Shown here: positions 1-9,879 of the stretch, piece by piece
Layout of the letters: every line of letters starts with the position of its first letter
Numbering within the stretch: position 1 is the stretch's first letter
From: Asparagopsis taxiformis
Taxonomy: Eukaryota; Rhodophyta; Florideophyceae; Bonnemaisoniales; Bonnemaisoniaceae
DNA: 31,314 nt
Direction of reading: 5' to 3'
Assembly: GCA_030407315.1 (NCBI GenBank)
Contig: JALQPE010002056.1
Span: 1-31,314, forward strand
Translations under genes and position numbers: made by a program
Notes under the pieces: generated by a model
Databases searched by the model: none
Told to the model about the DNA's origin: nothing
What the model saw: the letters and a program-made list of their open reading frames with translations, nothing else

Positions 1-57
1 GCCACAACGGCCCAGGAACCGGCCGCCGCCCCGATCGGGGCTATCACCGGCTTCTAA
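1..57 (+). CDS. possible 3' end of a gene running in from the left
   Basis: Frame 1 is open from the first base and ends at a TAA at 55-57. The 18 visible residues are rich in alanine and proline, which fits a disordered C-terminal tail. No domain is visible, and the frame is too short to separate from chance. Confidence 0.18.
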   Translation, partial: ATTAQEPAAAPIGAITGF

Positions 58-573
58 TAAGCACCAACTGTAAGCCAAAATCGCGTCTCACGAAGGGTCG
101 ATTTCAGGCTCAACACGCCAGGGGACAGGTCTTTGTCCTTGTTCCATCATGGTCCCGCCCCACTCTCTCACGACCAACCTGAAATGGACGTCCGGTGGAT
201 GTCCAGCTCGATTGCACTGCTGGCCAGCCCAGAATTCTAAAATTTCCGAAAAATCAATTTGTGGCCCAGCATCTCCTGTGCCGAAAATTCCCGCAGTCAC
301 TTCTGATTACTAATCAGTAGTAGAAGTAGTAGTCTAGACGTGTTTCGCACTTGTACGCATAGGGAAGGCTGCAAGGAAGGTTGAGACTACGCTACTTGTG
401 TACCGCGTCGTCTGAAATAGCGAGTAGTGTTTGTTGTATAGTTGTGGAGTATGCATCTGGTGGTTTGTAAAGCTTGCAGAACGGGATAGGGATGTGGGTG
501 GCCCCTATTTTATGAATACATGAATATAAATATTCAGGGTTGACGAAGCGGAAAGGCATAGGCTCATACATGT
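58..573. other. intergenic stretch with one hairpin and one TATA-like site
   Basis: No convincing gene. A 70-codon minus-strand frame (300 to 88) has no recognisable features. Bases 185-205 form a near-perfect hairpin (TGGACGTCC, three-base loop, GGATGTCCA) that uses the same word as the repeat cluster at 1598-1880. TATAAATA at 525-532 lies upstream of the plus-strand frames that begin near 574. Confidence 0.4.
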
Positions 574-1340
574 TTGAGATTGCATAGTGGAGAAAATATT
601 TACATCGAAATTTACATGGAGCTGATGGAGGTTTTAAGGATGAGGTATGAGAGGAAGAAAATTCTTCTGTGGTATGAGGATGTGTTCTGTGGGGGGTTGA
701 TGGAATCTTGGGATGGTACAGGGGGAGGTGGAAATGTACGGAGTGCGGGTTTAGATTGGAGTGTGATTCGGAGAGGAGTGCCGACGAGCATATTATGGGG
801 ATTGGGGAGACGCTGCGGGGTTTTGGGGTAGTGAGGGCGGAGGAGGTGTTTAGGTGGGACCGTAGGAAGGTGCGGTTGAAGGCGCCGAGAGGAGGGTGTT
901 TTTTAGGAAGTGAGGAGAAAGAGGGGGAGGGGGTGGCGTCTGTTCTGGCTGTGGTGAGTGGGGATGTGATGGAGAAGAAGGGGGTTATTGTATTTGGGGA
1001 GGGAGGGAAGTGGGAGGATGGGTGCGAAGTGGGGGGTTGATATGTGGTTCAGAGCGGGGAGGTTCTGGGGAGACGGCGGGGAGCGGGAGCGTGGGCCGGT
1101 GGTGGTGGTGTATACGGTATCGAAGATGCGGATGGCGTGGGGGGCATGGAGCAGGTGAGGGCGGGAGGGTGGAGCAGGTCGGGTACGGGATGGGGAGTGA
1201 GAGGTTTTCGAAGAGTAAGCTGCAGGGGAAGTTTGTGTAGAGGGCGAAGGAGAGGGGTTGAAGGTAGAGGAGAGAGGGTATTGAAGAACAATACGTTGCA
1301 AAGGTGATGGGGAGACCATGGTCGAGGAGATAGGGGGTGT
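574..1340. other. strongly G-rich block with overlapping open frames on both strands
   Basis: The plus strand is very rich in G and poor in C for about 750 bases, so several frames stay open by composition alone. On the plus strand, an open stretch from 678 to 1040 carries a motif like half of a zinc finger, WKCTECGF with a later D-E-H, near 732-800. On the minus strand, 1319 to 903 would encode a Ser/Pro/His-rich chain with an ATG start. A TATAAATA at 525-532 favours plus-strand transcription. No family is recognised and the coding strand is undecided. It could also be a non-coding block with a mutational strand bias. Confidence 0.3.
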
Positions 1341-1597
1341 TTATCCTATTCTGAGGTAGTATGAGGACTGGTTATACGAAATCTGTACGGTAGAGCAGAA
1401 AAGTATGTATGGAATGGAGGTGTGCACCGTGGAAGCGGGGATAGGTAGCTGAAAATGCGTGCTAGAGTGGTATTGGGGTGTTTGAGGTACAGTACGGGGG
1501 AGGTGAGCACCAACTGGAAGGGGTGTGAGCGAGAGGATGAAAGAATTAAAGACAAAATTGGAGTCGACCGACAAGGAAAAATAGAGTGGTCGCCGTG

Positions 1598-1880
1598 ATG
1601 GATGCGGACATCCATGTCGAGCACGGCGGCAGAAATTTCTGGGGTCGAAATTTTTGAATTTCTGAACCGGCGCCCGTCCTAGGTTGACATAGACATGGTG
1701 GAAGTCCATCCCGAGGGGTACATCCGTGGTACTAGAAACAATGAATGTCGTCCTAGTAATACTAGACGTACTAGACCGCATGGACGTCCGGTTCTAGGCG
1801 GACATCCAAAATACTGGAGAACATGGACGTCCGCCTAGTAATACTAGGTGTACTAGAGGTTGTAGACGTCCGCGTCCATT
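1598..1880. repeat. cluster of GGACGTCC/GGACATCC hairpins and direct repeats
   Basis: ATGGATG at 1598-1604 pairs with CATCCAT at 1608-1614. CATGGACGTCCG occurs at 1779-1790 and again at 1822-1833. CCTAGTAATACTAG occurs at 1752-1765 and 1834-1847, each followed by a similar GTACTAGA word. CGGACATCC at 1799-1807 is an inverted partner, and another GACGTCCG copy is at 1865-1872. The same word forms a hairpin at 185-205. This could be the remains of a small transposon or a recombination-prone satellite. No transposase is visible. Confidence 0.5.
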
Positions 1881-2389
1881 TCCGAGAACACAGACGTTGC
1901 ATATGGTTCCCCCCTTACATTATTACATCGTGGAAATTCCTAGAACATTGGAATATGCCACCGCCGGTCACCGTCACGGCCGGAGCGACGTGTCCTGTGC
2001 CATTCCACTACGCTTTTCTTGCACAGTACCGGAAAATTCCATCTATCACGGTGCTTATACCCACTACCACGACGCAGTTTCATTCCACTCCTCTCCATAC
2101 GGTATTTCCACTACTTATCTATGGTACGGCGCCGGTAATTTCAGGGAATTTTTTCATGGTTTACTATTCCACTAATTTCTAATGGTCCACACCATAAAAT
2201 TTACTGGTTTTCAAAACATTTCTCACTCAGTGGTAGCGTACAACTCTTCAATACATTCTGCCTCCAGTTTCACACTCTTGTTCTTTACATATGGGCAATA
2301 CATTAGGACCCTTCATACAGAAACCTTAAAAAAGAAAACCCGACTGCAGAAAATTCCTTTCTACCAAAGAAAAAGTTACTAAACCAGCC
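1881..2389. other. no recognisable gene
   Basis: Plus-strand frames of 119 and 92 codons overlap here (1823-2182 and 1897-2175), with low-complexity Thr/Pro/Tyr content and no motif. The stretch may belong to the upstream body of the decayed chromovirus that becomes recognisable at 2390, but I see no integrase core residues in it. Confidence 0.35.
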
Positions 2390-2885
2390 ATCGAAAATAT
2401 AAAGAAAGCAAATGAATGTCAAAACAAACTAATAGGAATCCTTTACCTACTCTATTCAAGGTCAATGACGAGGTCATGCTGTCCACAGCAAACCTAAACC
2501 TTGAAGATGAATCGGGTACAAGAAAGCATCATCCAAAGTTTTGTGACCATTTGAAATCGCTGAGAAGACCTATGAAGTTACTTTTCGATTGAACCTTCCC
2601 CAACCAATGATCGATCGTAAAATCCACAATGCATTTTACTCTAGCCTCATCAAACCTTACGTAGAGGACAGATTCGAGAGCAACCCAATACCAGCACCAC
2701 CGATCGAACGTTCAACGAATTCTGAAGAATATGGAGTTGAGAAAATTCTTCACCAAAGAAAAAGACACAGGAAACTCCAATATCTCATGAAATGGAATGG
2801 TTATCCAGATCACGAAAATTCCTGGCATTCCATAGAAGAACTTGAAAATTTTCAGGAACCTCTTGACGATTATCATCAGAATTAG
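2390..2885 (+). pseudogene. Ty3/gypsy integrase C-terminus with chromodomain, decayed
   Basis: This is the end of a chromovirus Pol polyprotein. Reading through at least two frameshifts gives an integrase tail (KPAIENIKKAN near 2390; VNDEVMLSTANLNL near 2461), then the conserved run before the chromodomain (VTFRLNLPQPM, IHNAFYSSLIKPYV, 2574-2661). The chromodomain follows at about 2730-2880 with YGVEKILHQR, YLMKWNGYP and ENSW, matching the usual chromodomain pattern. The last open frame starts at 2562 and stops at the TAG at 2883-2885. In life the chromodomain would guide integration to chromatin. The catalytic core, RNase H and RT are not recognisable upstream, so this copy is truncated or eroded beyond reading. 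Confidence 0.85.
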
Positions 2886-2971
2886 ACTCTCCGTCTCCCT
2901 TTGAGCTCTATAAATTCCTTTCAGTCCACCACCTCGTTGGACATACCTTTTCTCCATATCCCCCCTCCACC

Positions 2972-3482
2972 ATGGCCACTTCTTCTGAGTTTACTTCCAG
3001 CTCGTTATTGCTGGCGAAACATTGACCGCATGGCTGCAAGGTGTTACCCCAGAACCTTATGCACAACTTGTACTTTCTGGTCCCTAATCCACACATTCTA
3101 TGGATACTACCATGCCTTTGGCCACTTTTGTGTAATAGCGAAAGATTTCGATCCACTGTCTGTGATCATAGATCGAATTGAACTATCGCCAAACGTCTAA
3201 AATCTCCCGGCCCCTCTCTCCGAAGCCATTGGATACAACTTCATCTGTTATCTGTACCACTGGGTAGTTGGTGCCTATGGGCACCTCTCCTCCGACAAGT
3301 CCTACGCGGATGAGATCCGCACTATTGTCTCAGCTTTTGCTGAGGAAAACCAAATGGACGTATCTCTCATCCTAATCCCTAGGCCCGCACACACCACGTT
3401 CCCCTTTCAGCAGTCTTCATCAGCTAGTACTCTCACCTTCAGTCTCGAGTCGAGCATGACTCGTCTTCTGAGGAAGGAATGA
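2972..3482 (+). pseudogene. extra reading frame between chromodomain and LTR, decayed
   Basis: After the pol stop, an ATG at 2972 opens a second, broken reading frame. It reads MATSSEFTSSSLLLA, continues after a shift as LTAWLQGVTPEPYAQL (near 3020-3070), and is readable again from about 3222 to the TGA at 3480-3482 (EAIGYNFICYLYHW, then YADEIRTIVSAFAEEN). The stop codon lies inside the polypurine tract and directly abuts the LTR start, so the frame fits the element tightly. At least two indels break it. I recognise no family. The position is that of env or accessory genes in other gypsy elements, but no signal peptide or clear membrane anchor is visible. Confidence 0.45.
3470..3482 (+). other. 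polypurine tract of the left chromovirus
   Basis: GAGGAAGGAATGA is purine-rich and directly precedes TGTAAGGG, the start of the putative 3' LTR. This is the expected primer site for plus-strand DNA synthesis. It fixes the element's orientation as plus, agreeing with the chromodomain. Confidence 0.6.
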
Positions 3483-3710
3483 TGTAAGGGATCAACCCTC
3501 TAGAGTACATGGTAAACATTGGATTCTTGTTCTTACAGCGCTATTGTCGACCCACCAACAAGTGAATAGCATTCCTCAGAGACAAAAGCTTCCAACTACA
3601 ACGAAAGCTTACAGTAACCACACCTCCAATGCTACTTACAGCTTGTCGTACGATGATCATTTTGTGGAGTACCATGATGATCATGGAGTAGTTGTAGTCG
3701 ATAGGTCCCT
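3483..3710 (+). repeat. 3' LTR of the left chromovirus (start clear, end not)
   Basis: The LTR begins with TGTAAGGGATCAACCC just after the polypurine tract. The right end cannot be fixed: ACTTACA near 3635-3641 would match the TGTAAG terminus, but pol-like sequence of the opposite relic only becomes readable below about 3840. No second LTR copy is visible in the window. Confidence 0.45.
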
Positions 3711-3719
3711 CTCAGGATA

Positions 3720-4013
3720 AATAATCGATCATTGTAATACAGAACATTGTTTTCCCTTTCGGAAGGAATTCTTCAGAGATTTGTATACTTCTTGGAACCC
3801 AGTATCCAGTATCCTTTGTGTAATCTTCTTTTACCTTTGCGTTGCTTTTTGATGCAAAGTACGAATCATTCGTTTCAAAATGTATGTTATGGATATTGCT
3901 TTTGTCAGAAGAGAGTGGTCTCTAGGGGCGGTTGGTTCTTTGTGCACAAATTTTCTGGAGCGTGCGTCAGCAACTTTGTTTGTTTTCCCTTTCATTGGAA
4001 TTATCTTGAAGTC
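3720..4013 (-). pseudogene. RNase H end of a Ty3/gypsy pol, remnant
   Basis: On the minus strand, bases 4013-3948 read DFKIIPMKGKTNKVADARSR, which matches the classic end of gypsy RNase H (a run ending N-K-V-A-D-A-L-S-R; here the Leu is Arg). A readable spacer with RILDTGFQEVYKS follows toward 3740, as usually lies between RNase H and integrase. Reverse transcriptase and protease are absent: only about 170 bases separate this from the gag zinc knuckle of the same strand. The integrase is also missing. It is the same element as the gag relic to the right, shortened by a large internal deletion. Confidence 0.75.
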
Positions 4014-4151
4014 GAAACATTTGTTTTTCAGAGCTAACTAGTAATCCTACACCAGCTCGTTTGAATGGATCTGGATTTGTTCCAAAGGGAACCAGAAGAG
4101 GGCTTCTTACCATAGTAGGAAGGTCTATGGGGTTCTGAACGTCTTTGGACG

Positions 4152-5089
4152 GAGATTCAACTAGTTCCGTTTACATTTTGGGCAGTTTTTGGCTATATGC
4201 CCTGGTTGGCGACAGCGGGGGCATAGCCCTTTCTCCATGCATTGTTCTCTTTCGTCTTTGGTTACCTTTTTGAGTTGGATGTTTCCAAGTTCCATAGGGA
4301 CGGGCCTTGAGGAATTAACTTCTGGTTTAAGGCCAAAGTTCCTATTTTTCGAAATACCCCCGTTGGGTCCAAGGCGGCGGTGAGGTGAGCTGCTTCAACA
4401 CGTTCAGCTTCACGCATTGCTTCGACAAGGTCACGATATTTTTTGGTACAAAGTTCTTTCCAGATATATAGCATTAACCCCTGGTGTAACGGTCGATTTG
4501 TTCTGCCATACTTATGGTTGGGATGTCAGGGAGAGTTCGTTGGAAACCATCTTTGAGGGATGATACGTCACATACCTATCTCCAATGAGCCTATTTATCG
4601 CGAGCCACCTTTTCTTTGTTAAGCGTTTCAAAACGAGAGAAGAGCCCTTTTTAAACAGTTCCATGTTTTTATTTCACTTCCATCATCGGTTTTTTGATAG
4701 ACAATCCACCACTCATGAGCAGCTCCAGAAAAATAGCTAACAGCTATTTGGAGTGAGTCGCCGTCGGTAGCATTGGCAAGGCAGTTGTCCATATCCGTAG
4801 GCTAACTCGTAATTGATCCTCTACCAGAAAACTTTTCGGGTTGGTGTTTCTTTGGTATAGGATTATATGTTGTTTTGATGCTCTAGAGTTCTTCCCTTAT
4901 TCGATCATACGATGCATCGGCATCTCTTGAGGAATCTGGCTGGTTGTTGATCTGGAAGTTGGCTGCATGGTGTTGAGCTTGTAGATCCTGTACAACCTGT
5001 GCAATGTTTTCAATTGTGATTGGATTTCTGGTTTTCGGTTTTGTTGAGAGCGAAATTTTACTAGGTTCTAAAGATATCCTCCTATCCAT
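4152..5089 (-). pseudogene. Ty3/gypsy Gag polyprotein, decayed
   Basis: Gag forms the nucleocapsid-like particle in which the element's RNA is copied. The frame starts at ATG 5089 (MDRRISLEPSK). The capsid region has the family signature PEKFSGRG, AVSYFSGAAHEWW (near 4770-4700), SRFETLNKEKVARDK and MAEQIDRYTRG. The end carries a zinc knuckle CPRCRQPGHIAKNC at 4223-4182 (Cx2Cx4Hx4C), then a TAG. The frame is interrupted by four in-frame TAG codons (4885-4883, 4804-4802, 4593-4591, 4578-4576) and by indels near 4640 and 4490. The pol that should follow is deleted except for the RNase H tail at 4013-3948. Confidence 0.88.
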
Positions 5090-6300
5090 AAACGATCACG
5101 ATGCTTAGCACTCTTGATATGACGAGTATAGTCCTCAATAGAGATGAAGTAACGATCACACGGGCGAAAGTTTAATCAGACTAGATGGTTTCGAATTCTC
5201 CGCCTGTGTTTTTCGGAATCTATGTGGGTTAGGAGTTGAGACCTGTTCTTTGCCGATTTCCTGCAAAGGGTACAGTCGAAATGTCCTCTGTGAGTCTGCA
5301 GTTTAGTGTTCCTCTTTGCTTCCTTGTACGTTGCAGTTCGGAGAAGATGCTACGAAGAACGATCTTCCATAGGTAACAAAGTGCGCTGCAAAGTAATTGG
5401 CAAAACAGTGGTAGAAGTTGAGGCGCGATGTGAGCTAGGAGCTCTTCAGGGCGCCGGTATATTCTGTAGGGAGACAGTCTTCCCGAGAATACGAGTAGTG
5501 ACGACCTTCTTGGGTGGGTTCGGAGTGTTCGACTTTGTTGCCACTGTGAAGCGTGGTGAAGAATCCCGGTGCGGTTGACCAAGAGGGTTATTTCAAGGGT
5601 GTGGTTTGGTAATAATGGCCTTCTTCGTGATCGGAGTGCGAACGCAAGGCGAAGGGTCACTTTCGGCACAAATGCAGGGAGAACCGCTTTAGTCTTGGCC
5701 ATAGCAAGGCAGAGGACGTAAGTCGTCGTCGATGCCGAAGACGCAAGGTGGAGGAGGGGTGGTAGTGTCGACAGTGGAGTTTTTGGGGTAGGGTCGGCTC
5801 TGAAGCGACGATCCCAGTCGGCGGAGTCTATCGGGGCCGGGTGAAGGGAACCCGGTAATAAAGAACTATCTTCGGAGCGGTATTCCCACGGGGATTCTGG
5901 GATTCTGTGAGAAAACGATCGTGATCCGGCCGCTGTCCAACAGGAAAGGATCCTCAAGATGGTTAGTCAAGTCGTAATCAGTCACACAACAGCGTAGACT
6001 CGATAGGAGAACTAGAGTGCTGTGTGAAGCCCGAGATGGAGAAGCGGCGGTAACTTGCTTGCGATGCTACCAAGCTGTGGGGGTTAAGGCACAACTTGGG
6101 AGAAGAGATGTTCCGGCTGATTTAGCCCTCCAAACCCCTGAGCTGGGAAGCGGAGGGTGGTTTATATAGACTAGGAGGCAGCTCTAGTAGTGTCTAAATG
6201 AAGGGTAGCTACAAGGAGTGGCTAGCGGGAGATCAACCAATAGGACGGGAGGAGGGGAGATATTGTGGATGGTGGCGGATGATCTCGAGTTATGAGATGC
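5090..6300 (-). other. leader and probable 5' LTR region of the minus-strand gypsy relic
   Basis: This lies directly upstream of the gag ATG on the minus strand. It holds a TATA box at 6168-6161 with short pyrimidine-rich sequence after it. A 242-codon minus frame (5957 to 5229) has no recognised motif and a low-complexity Ser/Arg/Leu character. LTR ends and a primer-binding site could not be assigned: there is no clear TG...CA pair and no tRNA-complementary TGG word in the right place. The leader reading is inferred from position. Confidence 0.35.
6161..6168 (-). promoter_or_regulatory. TATA box, probably of the relic's LTR promoter
   Basis: TATATAAA on the minus strand, about 1.07 kb upstream of the gag start. 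It is a good match to the core element in a plausible place, but no start site can be shown. Confidence 0.4.
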
Positions 6301-8145
6301 ATGTTCAGCTCAGAATCTGTATTTTTTGGCTGAATATCTGAATTTTCGTGGGTTTTGCAATGGAAGAATTCAAATACTGCCAGCGGGCTGCACGTGAGAT
6401 ACTTGTAATGCAGACGAATGGTTCGAAGTTCCCGACAGGTTTCACACGCTATACTGAAAGTTGAACTGGATTTTTCAACCCGCCTAGGACGAGAAGAACA
6501 TAAACTGGTCTGAAGGTGGCAACTGATGGCTACTACAGTACGACTGATTGTATGAACGTGGACGAGGGGTGGTGGAAGAAATGGACCGCCTTCCCTATCA
6601 ATCGGCTGATATCGTCAACGAAATGGTAACAGAGTATTTTCATATTTCAATGTCACTGAAAGTGATCCTTGGCCAATCACCAGTTTTTCGTGAAAAACGT
6701 ATTCATCCCAATATAGAAATCCATAAACCAATAGAAACATGACGCATCGAATCTCGCAATCTACTCGTCCACTTGTAACGGTATCGTACCGTCCCATCTC
6801 AACTTGTGAAAAATTTCGCGCCGCATGCTGGACTTGAGCAGCCATGCATCCCTCAATAAACATCCCATTCGCCCACCTGCCACCGTACCTTTTTGCTTCT
6901 TTCGCGTCCACTACTTTCCTACTGGCTCAACCCATAAACTACGTCACAGAGCCCCGCAGCCCCCATCATTGACGATAAGACCACACTACGCAAAGCGAGC
7001 CACAGACTTCACACTTTCCCGGCTTGTGGAATTATGAAATCCAGTCGTGTCTGCCCTCTCCCTCGCCTCCGTCGACGTGCTGAACTACTGAAACCCTTGT
7101 CGAAATAGGTGCACACATTTGCAACTGCGTACAAGCCATCGCGTCGACACGTCACCAATGGATTCATGCGACGAGACACGTTTGGCGATGACGTAGCCGT
7201 CAATTCACATGCGTGCGCGCCATTCCACTCTACGAATAACACTGTGTCCAGTTGGTACGCGTAATATCCAGAAACGTACGGTGTAACCTAAACGCAGCGA
7301 GACAGGTCATTACCGCCTCTAGATTCCATTGCGTCGCATGTATAGTTCCACATCCCCCTCCATCTCACGGCCACATATCGCCTATCGACTGGCTCGGGTT
7401 GGTTGCGGTTTTGCTGAAGAGCGTCTGATGGCCCCATCTGCGAATTTTTGCGGCCGGAATGTCTACCGAGAACTGGCAGAATTTGATGCCAAGTATTTGT
7501 CAAGTGGATGCAGCCTGGAGAGATACAAATAGGTGTGTTGAAACCGTTGTGGTCAAAGGTCCATTCACTGCCTATTTTCACCGAAGACGTGTCGTAGTCG
7601 TTCTGCGTATTGCAGAGGAGACATCGATTACTCAAGTGGTCACAACACGAACGGGCGGCCTGGTGCAATTCCATCCAACCCATCTGCAAGAAGAAAAGAG
7701 GAGCCAGCTTTGGGAGAATGGCACGCGAATTTGTGAAGTCTAATTGGCACCTGCAACATATCCAGATGTAGCTCGAAACAGACCATTTCGTGTCCATTCG
7801 TCCGGATGGACGTTTCTTGGCTTGAAACACAGCGCTATGTCATCAAACCCACCCACTCACCTTGTGCATGTCCACACGACTCGACGAGCCAAGCGCTGAA
7901 TCGGAATATCTGATAACAGCACAGTTCGCACTGATGCACTGCAAGCTAATACCATCTTCTAAGACACATTCTGTCCAGGCCTCAGTTCGGCCCTATGCAA
8001 GGACTGTATAGCGCCGAGCTAAGGTCTGGATAGAATGCGCCTCGCATCATGTTATCCGCAATGCGCATTATGAAGACCGCTGAGGTGATGGCAATGGACA
8101 GTGGGCGGAGTTTGATCCGGAAATGATATTCACCATTCGGTCTGG
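6301..8145. other. no assignable gene; several short conflicting frames
   Basis: The longest frame is on the minus strand from 7830 to 7288 (180 codons, many cysteines, with a WICCRC word). On the opposite strand, 7329-7532 and 7459-7743 overlap it with balanced residue composition (EERLMAPSANFCGRN in one, ENWQNLMPSICQVD in the other). They are in different frames with no convincing splice pair between them. None matches a family I know. One of them may be an exon. Confidence 0.3.
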
Positions 8146-9376
8146 TTGATGAGTATATCTTGTCTTGATATGGACAGTGTTGCAGCTATTGACAGCAGAG
8201 CTCGAAAGCATATTCGCGGATGCACTGAGGGAACTACTGACGCTGAGCCGATGGAGTTATATTGGGAAGAAGCCTGTGATAGCGGTTGTGTGAGAGCCTG
8301 TCAGAGAAAATCCAGTATATGTGTTTGTTCTGTGAGACCAAGGAGATTTGAAGCGGATGAGCCGTACATGAGATTATTGTGGACAAGTCTTTACACCTTC
8401 GCATGGTTCAATTGCAACAAGTCATGTTCTGATGATGACCTCGGATTAAAGACTCTTTCAGAGTAATCTGCCGCATGACTTCTGCCCGCATACTAAACAG
8501 GGCCCAAACCCTAGTTACTACATATGCCATGATCATGTCAACAGGAATCATGGGTCTCTTCAACAATTCACTATCTTCTCTGCACAAATCCATAAAAATA
8601 TCCAACACCTCTCACTGCAATAGAAATCGCAACTTCCACTCTTCTTCCCTCATCAAACATCTCCCACCCATTATCTTCCTCCACGTGACAACCAGCATCG
8701 CACTGCTGCGCCTCCACAACCGCGACGAACTCACCAAACCCTTCTACTGCAATGGCTTCACCAGCCCAAAATAAAGCCCGGCCCGAACAATGTTGCCGAC
8801 GCATCTGTATCCACCCATCACAACGCAACACAAACCATGCTTGCTACGCTACGACGCCTCTACGAGTATCGAAACAACGCCAATCCACCTGCACGCGCGA
8901 ATCCATTGTCTAAACGGTGAGCGTCACATCCAGATACAGCCTGACAGTTATACATATTTGTCACACAACGTACCGGGTCCTAATGTGCGATGTGAGGCGG
9001 TGGTGGAGGCATCTCTTGGTTCTTTGATTATTTGGTGTGCCCGACGATTACGACGGTGCGGATTGGTAATCTTATCTTGTGACGCACCGATGGAAACAAT
9101 GTGCCGTGTGCGGAGTGGTTTTGAATGCTTGTTGATTTCAAGGTGGTCTGGACGCTGGGGAGGATAATCTTCTGCATCTATTAGGTACCCATAAGGAATC
9201 GAGATATCCCCATTGTCCAATGGATTACTCATGCATATTATAAACCATGCCAGTTACGAATAGTATCGCATACCATCTGGCGCATCCGCTTATCCACGAG
9301 TCTGAAGGGGACGTTGGTTGAGAAATTGAAAGCTGGTGGCGTCATCAGACATGCCCAGGAATGATGGCAGAAATTT
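8146..9376. other. unassigned; C-rich block and short open frames
   Basis: A 106-codon plus frame (8146-8466) is cysteine-rich without a motif. From about 8570 to 8930 the plus strand becomes poor in G and rich in C, so minus-strand frames (8831-8571, 8608-8408) stay open. A minus frame at 9232-8948 (about 94 codons, hydrophilic, starting MSNPLDNGD) lies downstream of the membrane-protein frame at 9874-9377 on the same strand and could be a later exon of it. GTTGAA after CGACAAG at the 3' end of that frame is a possible donor. Confidence 0.3.
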
Positions 9377-9874
9377 TCATTTCAACCTTGTCGGGAAGTC
9401 GCGAATATTTTCATAATGATAGTGATCGGTGTGATGGAATACAGAGCTGCTGTTGTTGAGTTGTAGATCAGAAATTTCATGCGCGTTCATATGCAAATCC
9501 GAATTATCTCCAGCGTGTGATCTTTCACGGTTACCTGAGAGGAGAGATCTGTTGACACTCCGTGACTTACGTACAAATACTAGCAGATGTCCGCCTGCAA
9601 CGGATGCGATGATGAGGGGGAGATACTGTGCGAGTGCGAGTGAGAGCGGTCCAAGCGGATCGTCCCGGACTTCGAGGAGGAACCAATGGCATTTATGTCT
9701 TGTTTTGATCCGGTTTCTTGCCACGACCACCATATCATACACGTGTAGATTGCCGAAAAATTCATAGGAATTCAAGGCACGAAGAAGCGCATCGCATTTC
9801 TCGACAAGTTCAAGTCCACGATCTCGCGCAACTATTAACTTTTGACTCGGGGGTCGATTGCTCGAGCACCCATG
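9377..9874 (-). CDS. candidate single-pass membrane protein, unknown family
   Basis: The minus strand is open for 165 codons, between a TAG at 9877-9875 and a stop at the 9377 end. There is no in-frame ATG near the 5' end, so this is either an internal or terminal exon or starts outside the frame. The first 75 residues are soluble and balanced (LELVEKCDALLRAL, then VYDMVVVARNR and WFLLEVRDDP). Residues about 77-101 form one hydrophobic segment containing LPLIIASVAGGHLLVFV, followed by RK, which suggests a membrane anchor with a cytosolic basic stop. The rest is hydrophilic and rich in Ser, Asn and His. I do not recognise the family. The clean composition and the anchor suggest real coding sequence. 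Confidence 0.38.
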   Translation of the reverse strand, partial: HGCSSNRPPSQKLIVARDRGLELVEKCDALLRALNSYEFFGNLHVYDMVVVARNRIKTRHKCHWFLLEVRDDPLGPLSLALAQYLPLIIASVAGGHLLVFVRKSRSVNRSLLSGNRERSHAGDNSDLHMNAHEISDLQLNNSSSVFHHTDHYHYENIRDFPTRLK

Positions 9875-9879
9875 CTACC

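Noticed and set aside
5229..5957. 242-codon minus-strand frame as a host gene
   Set aside because: Low-complexity composition, no motif, and a position where the leader or LTR of the gag relic is expected.
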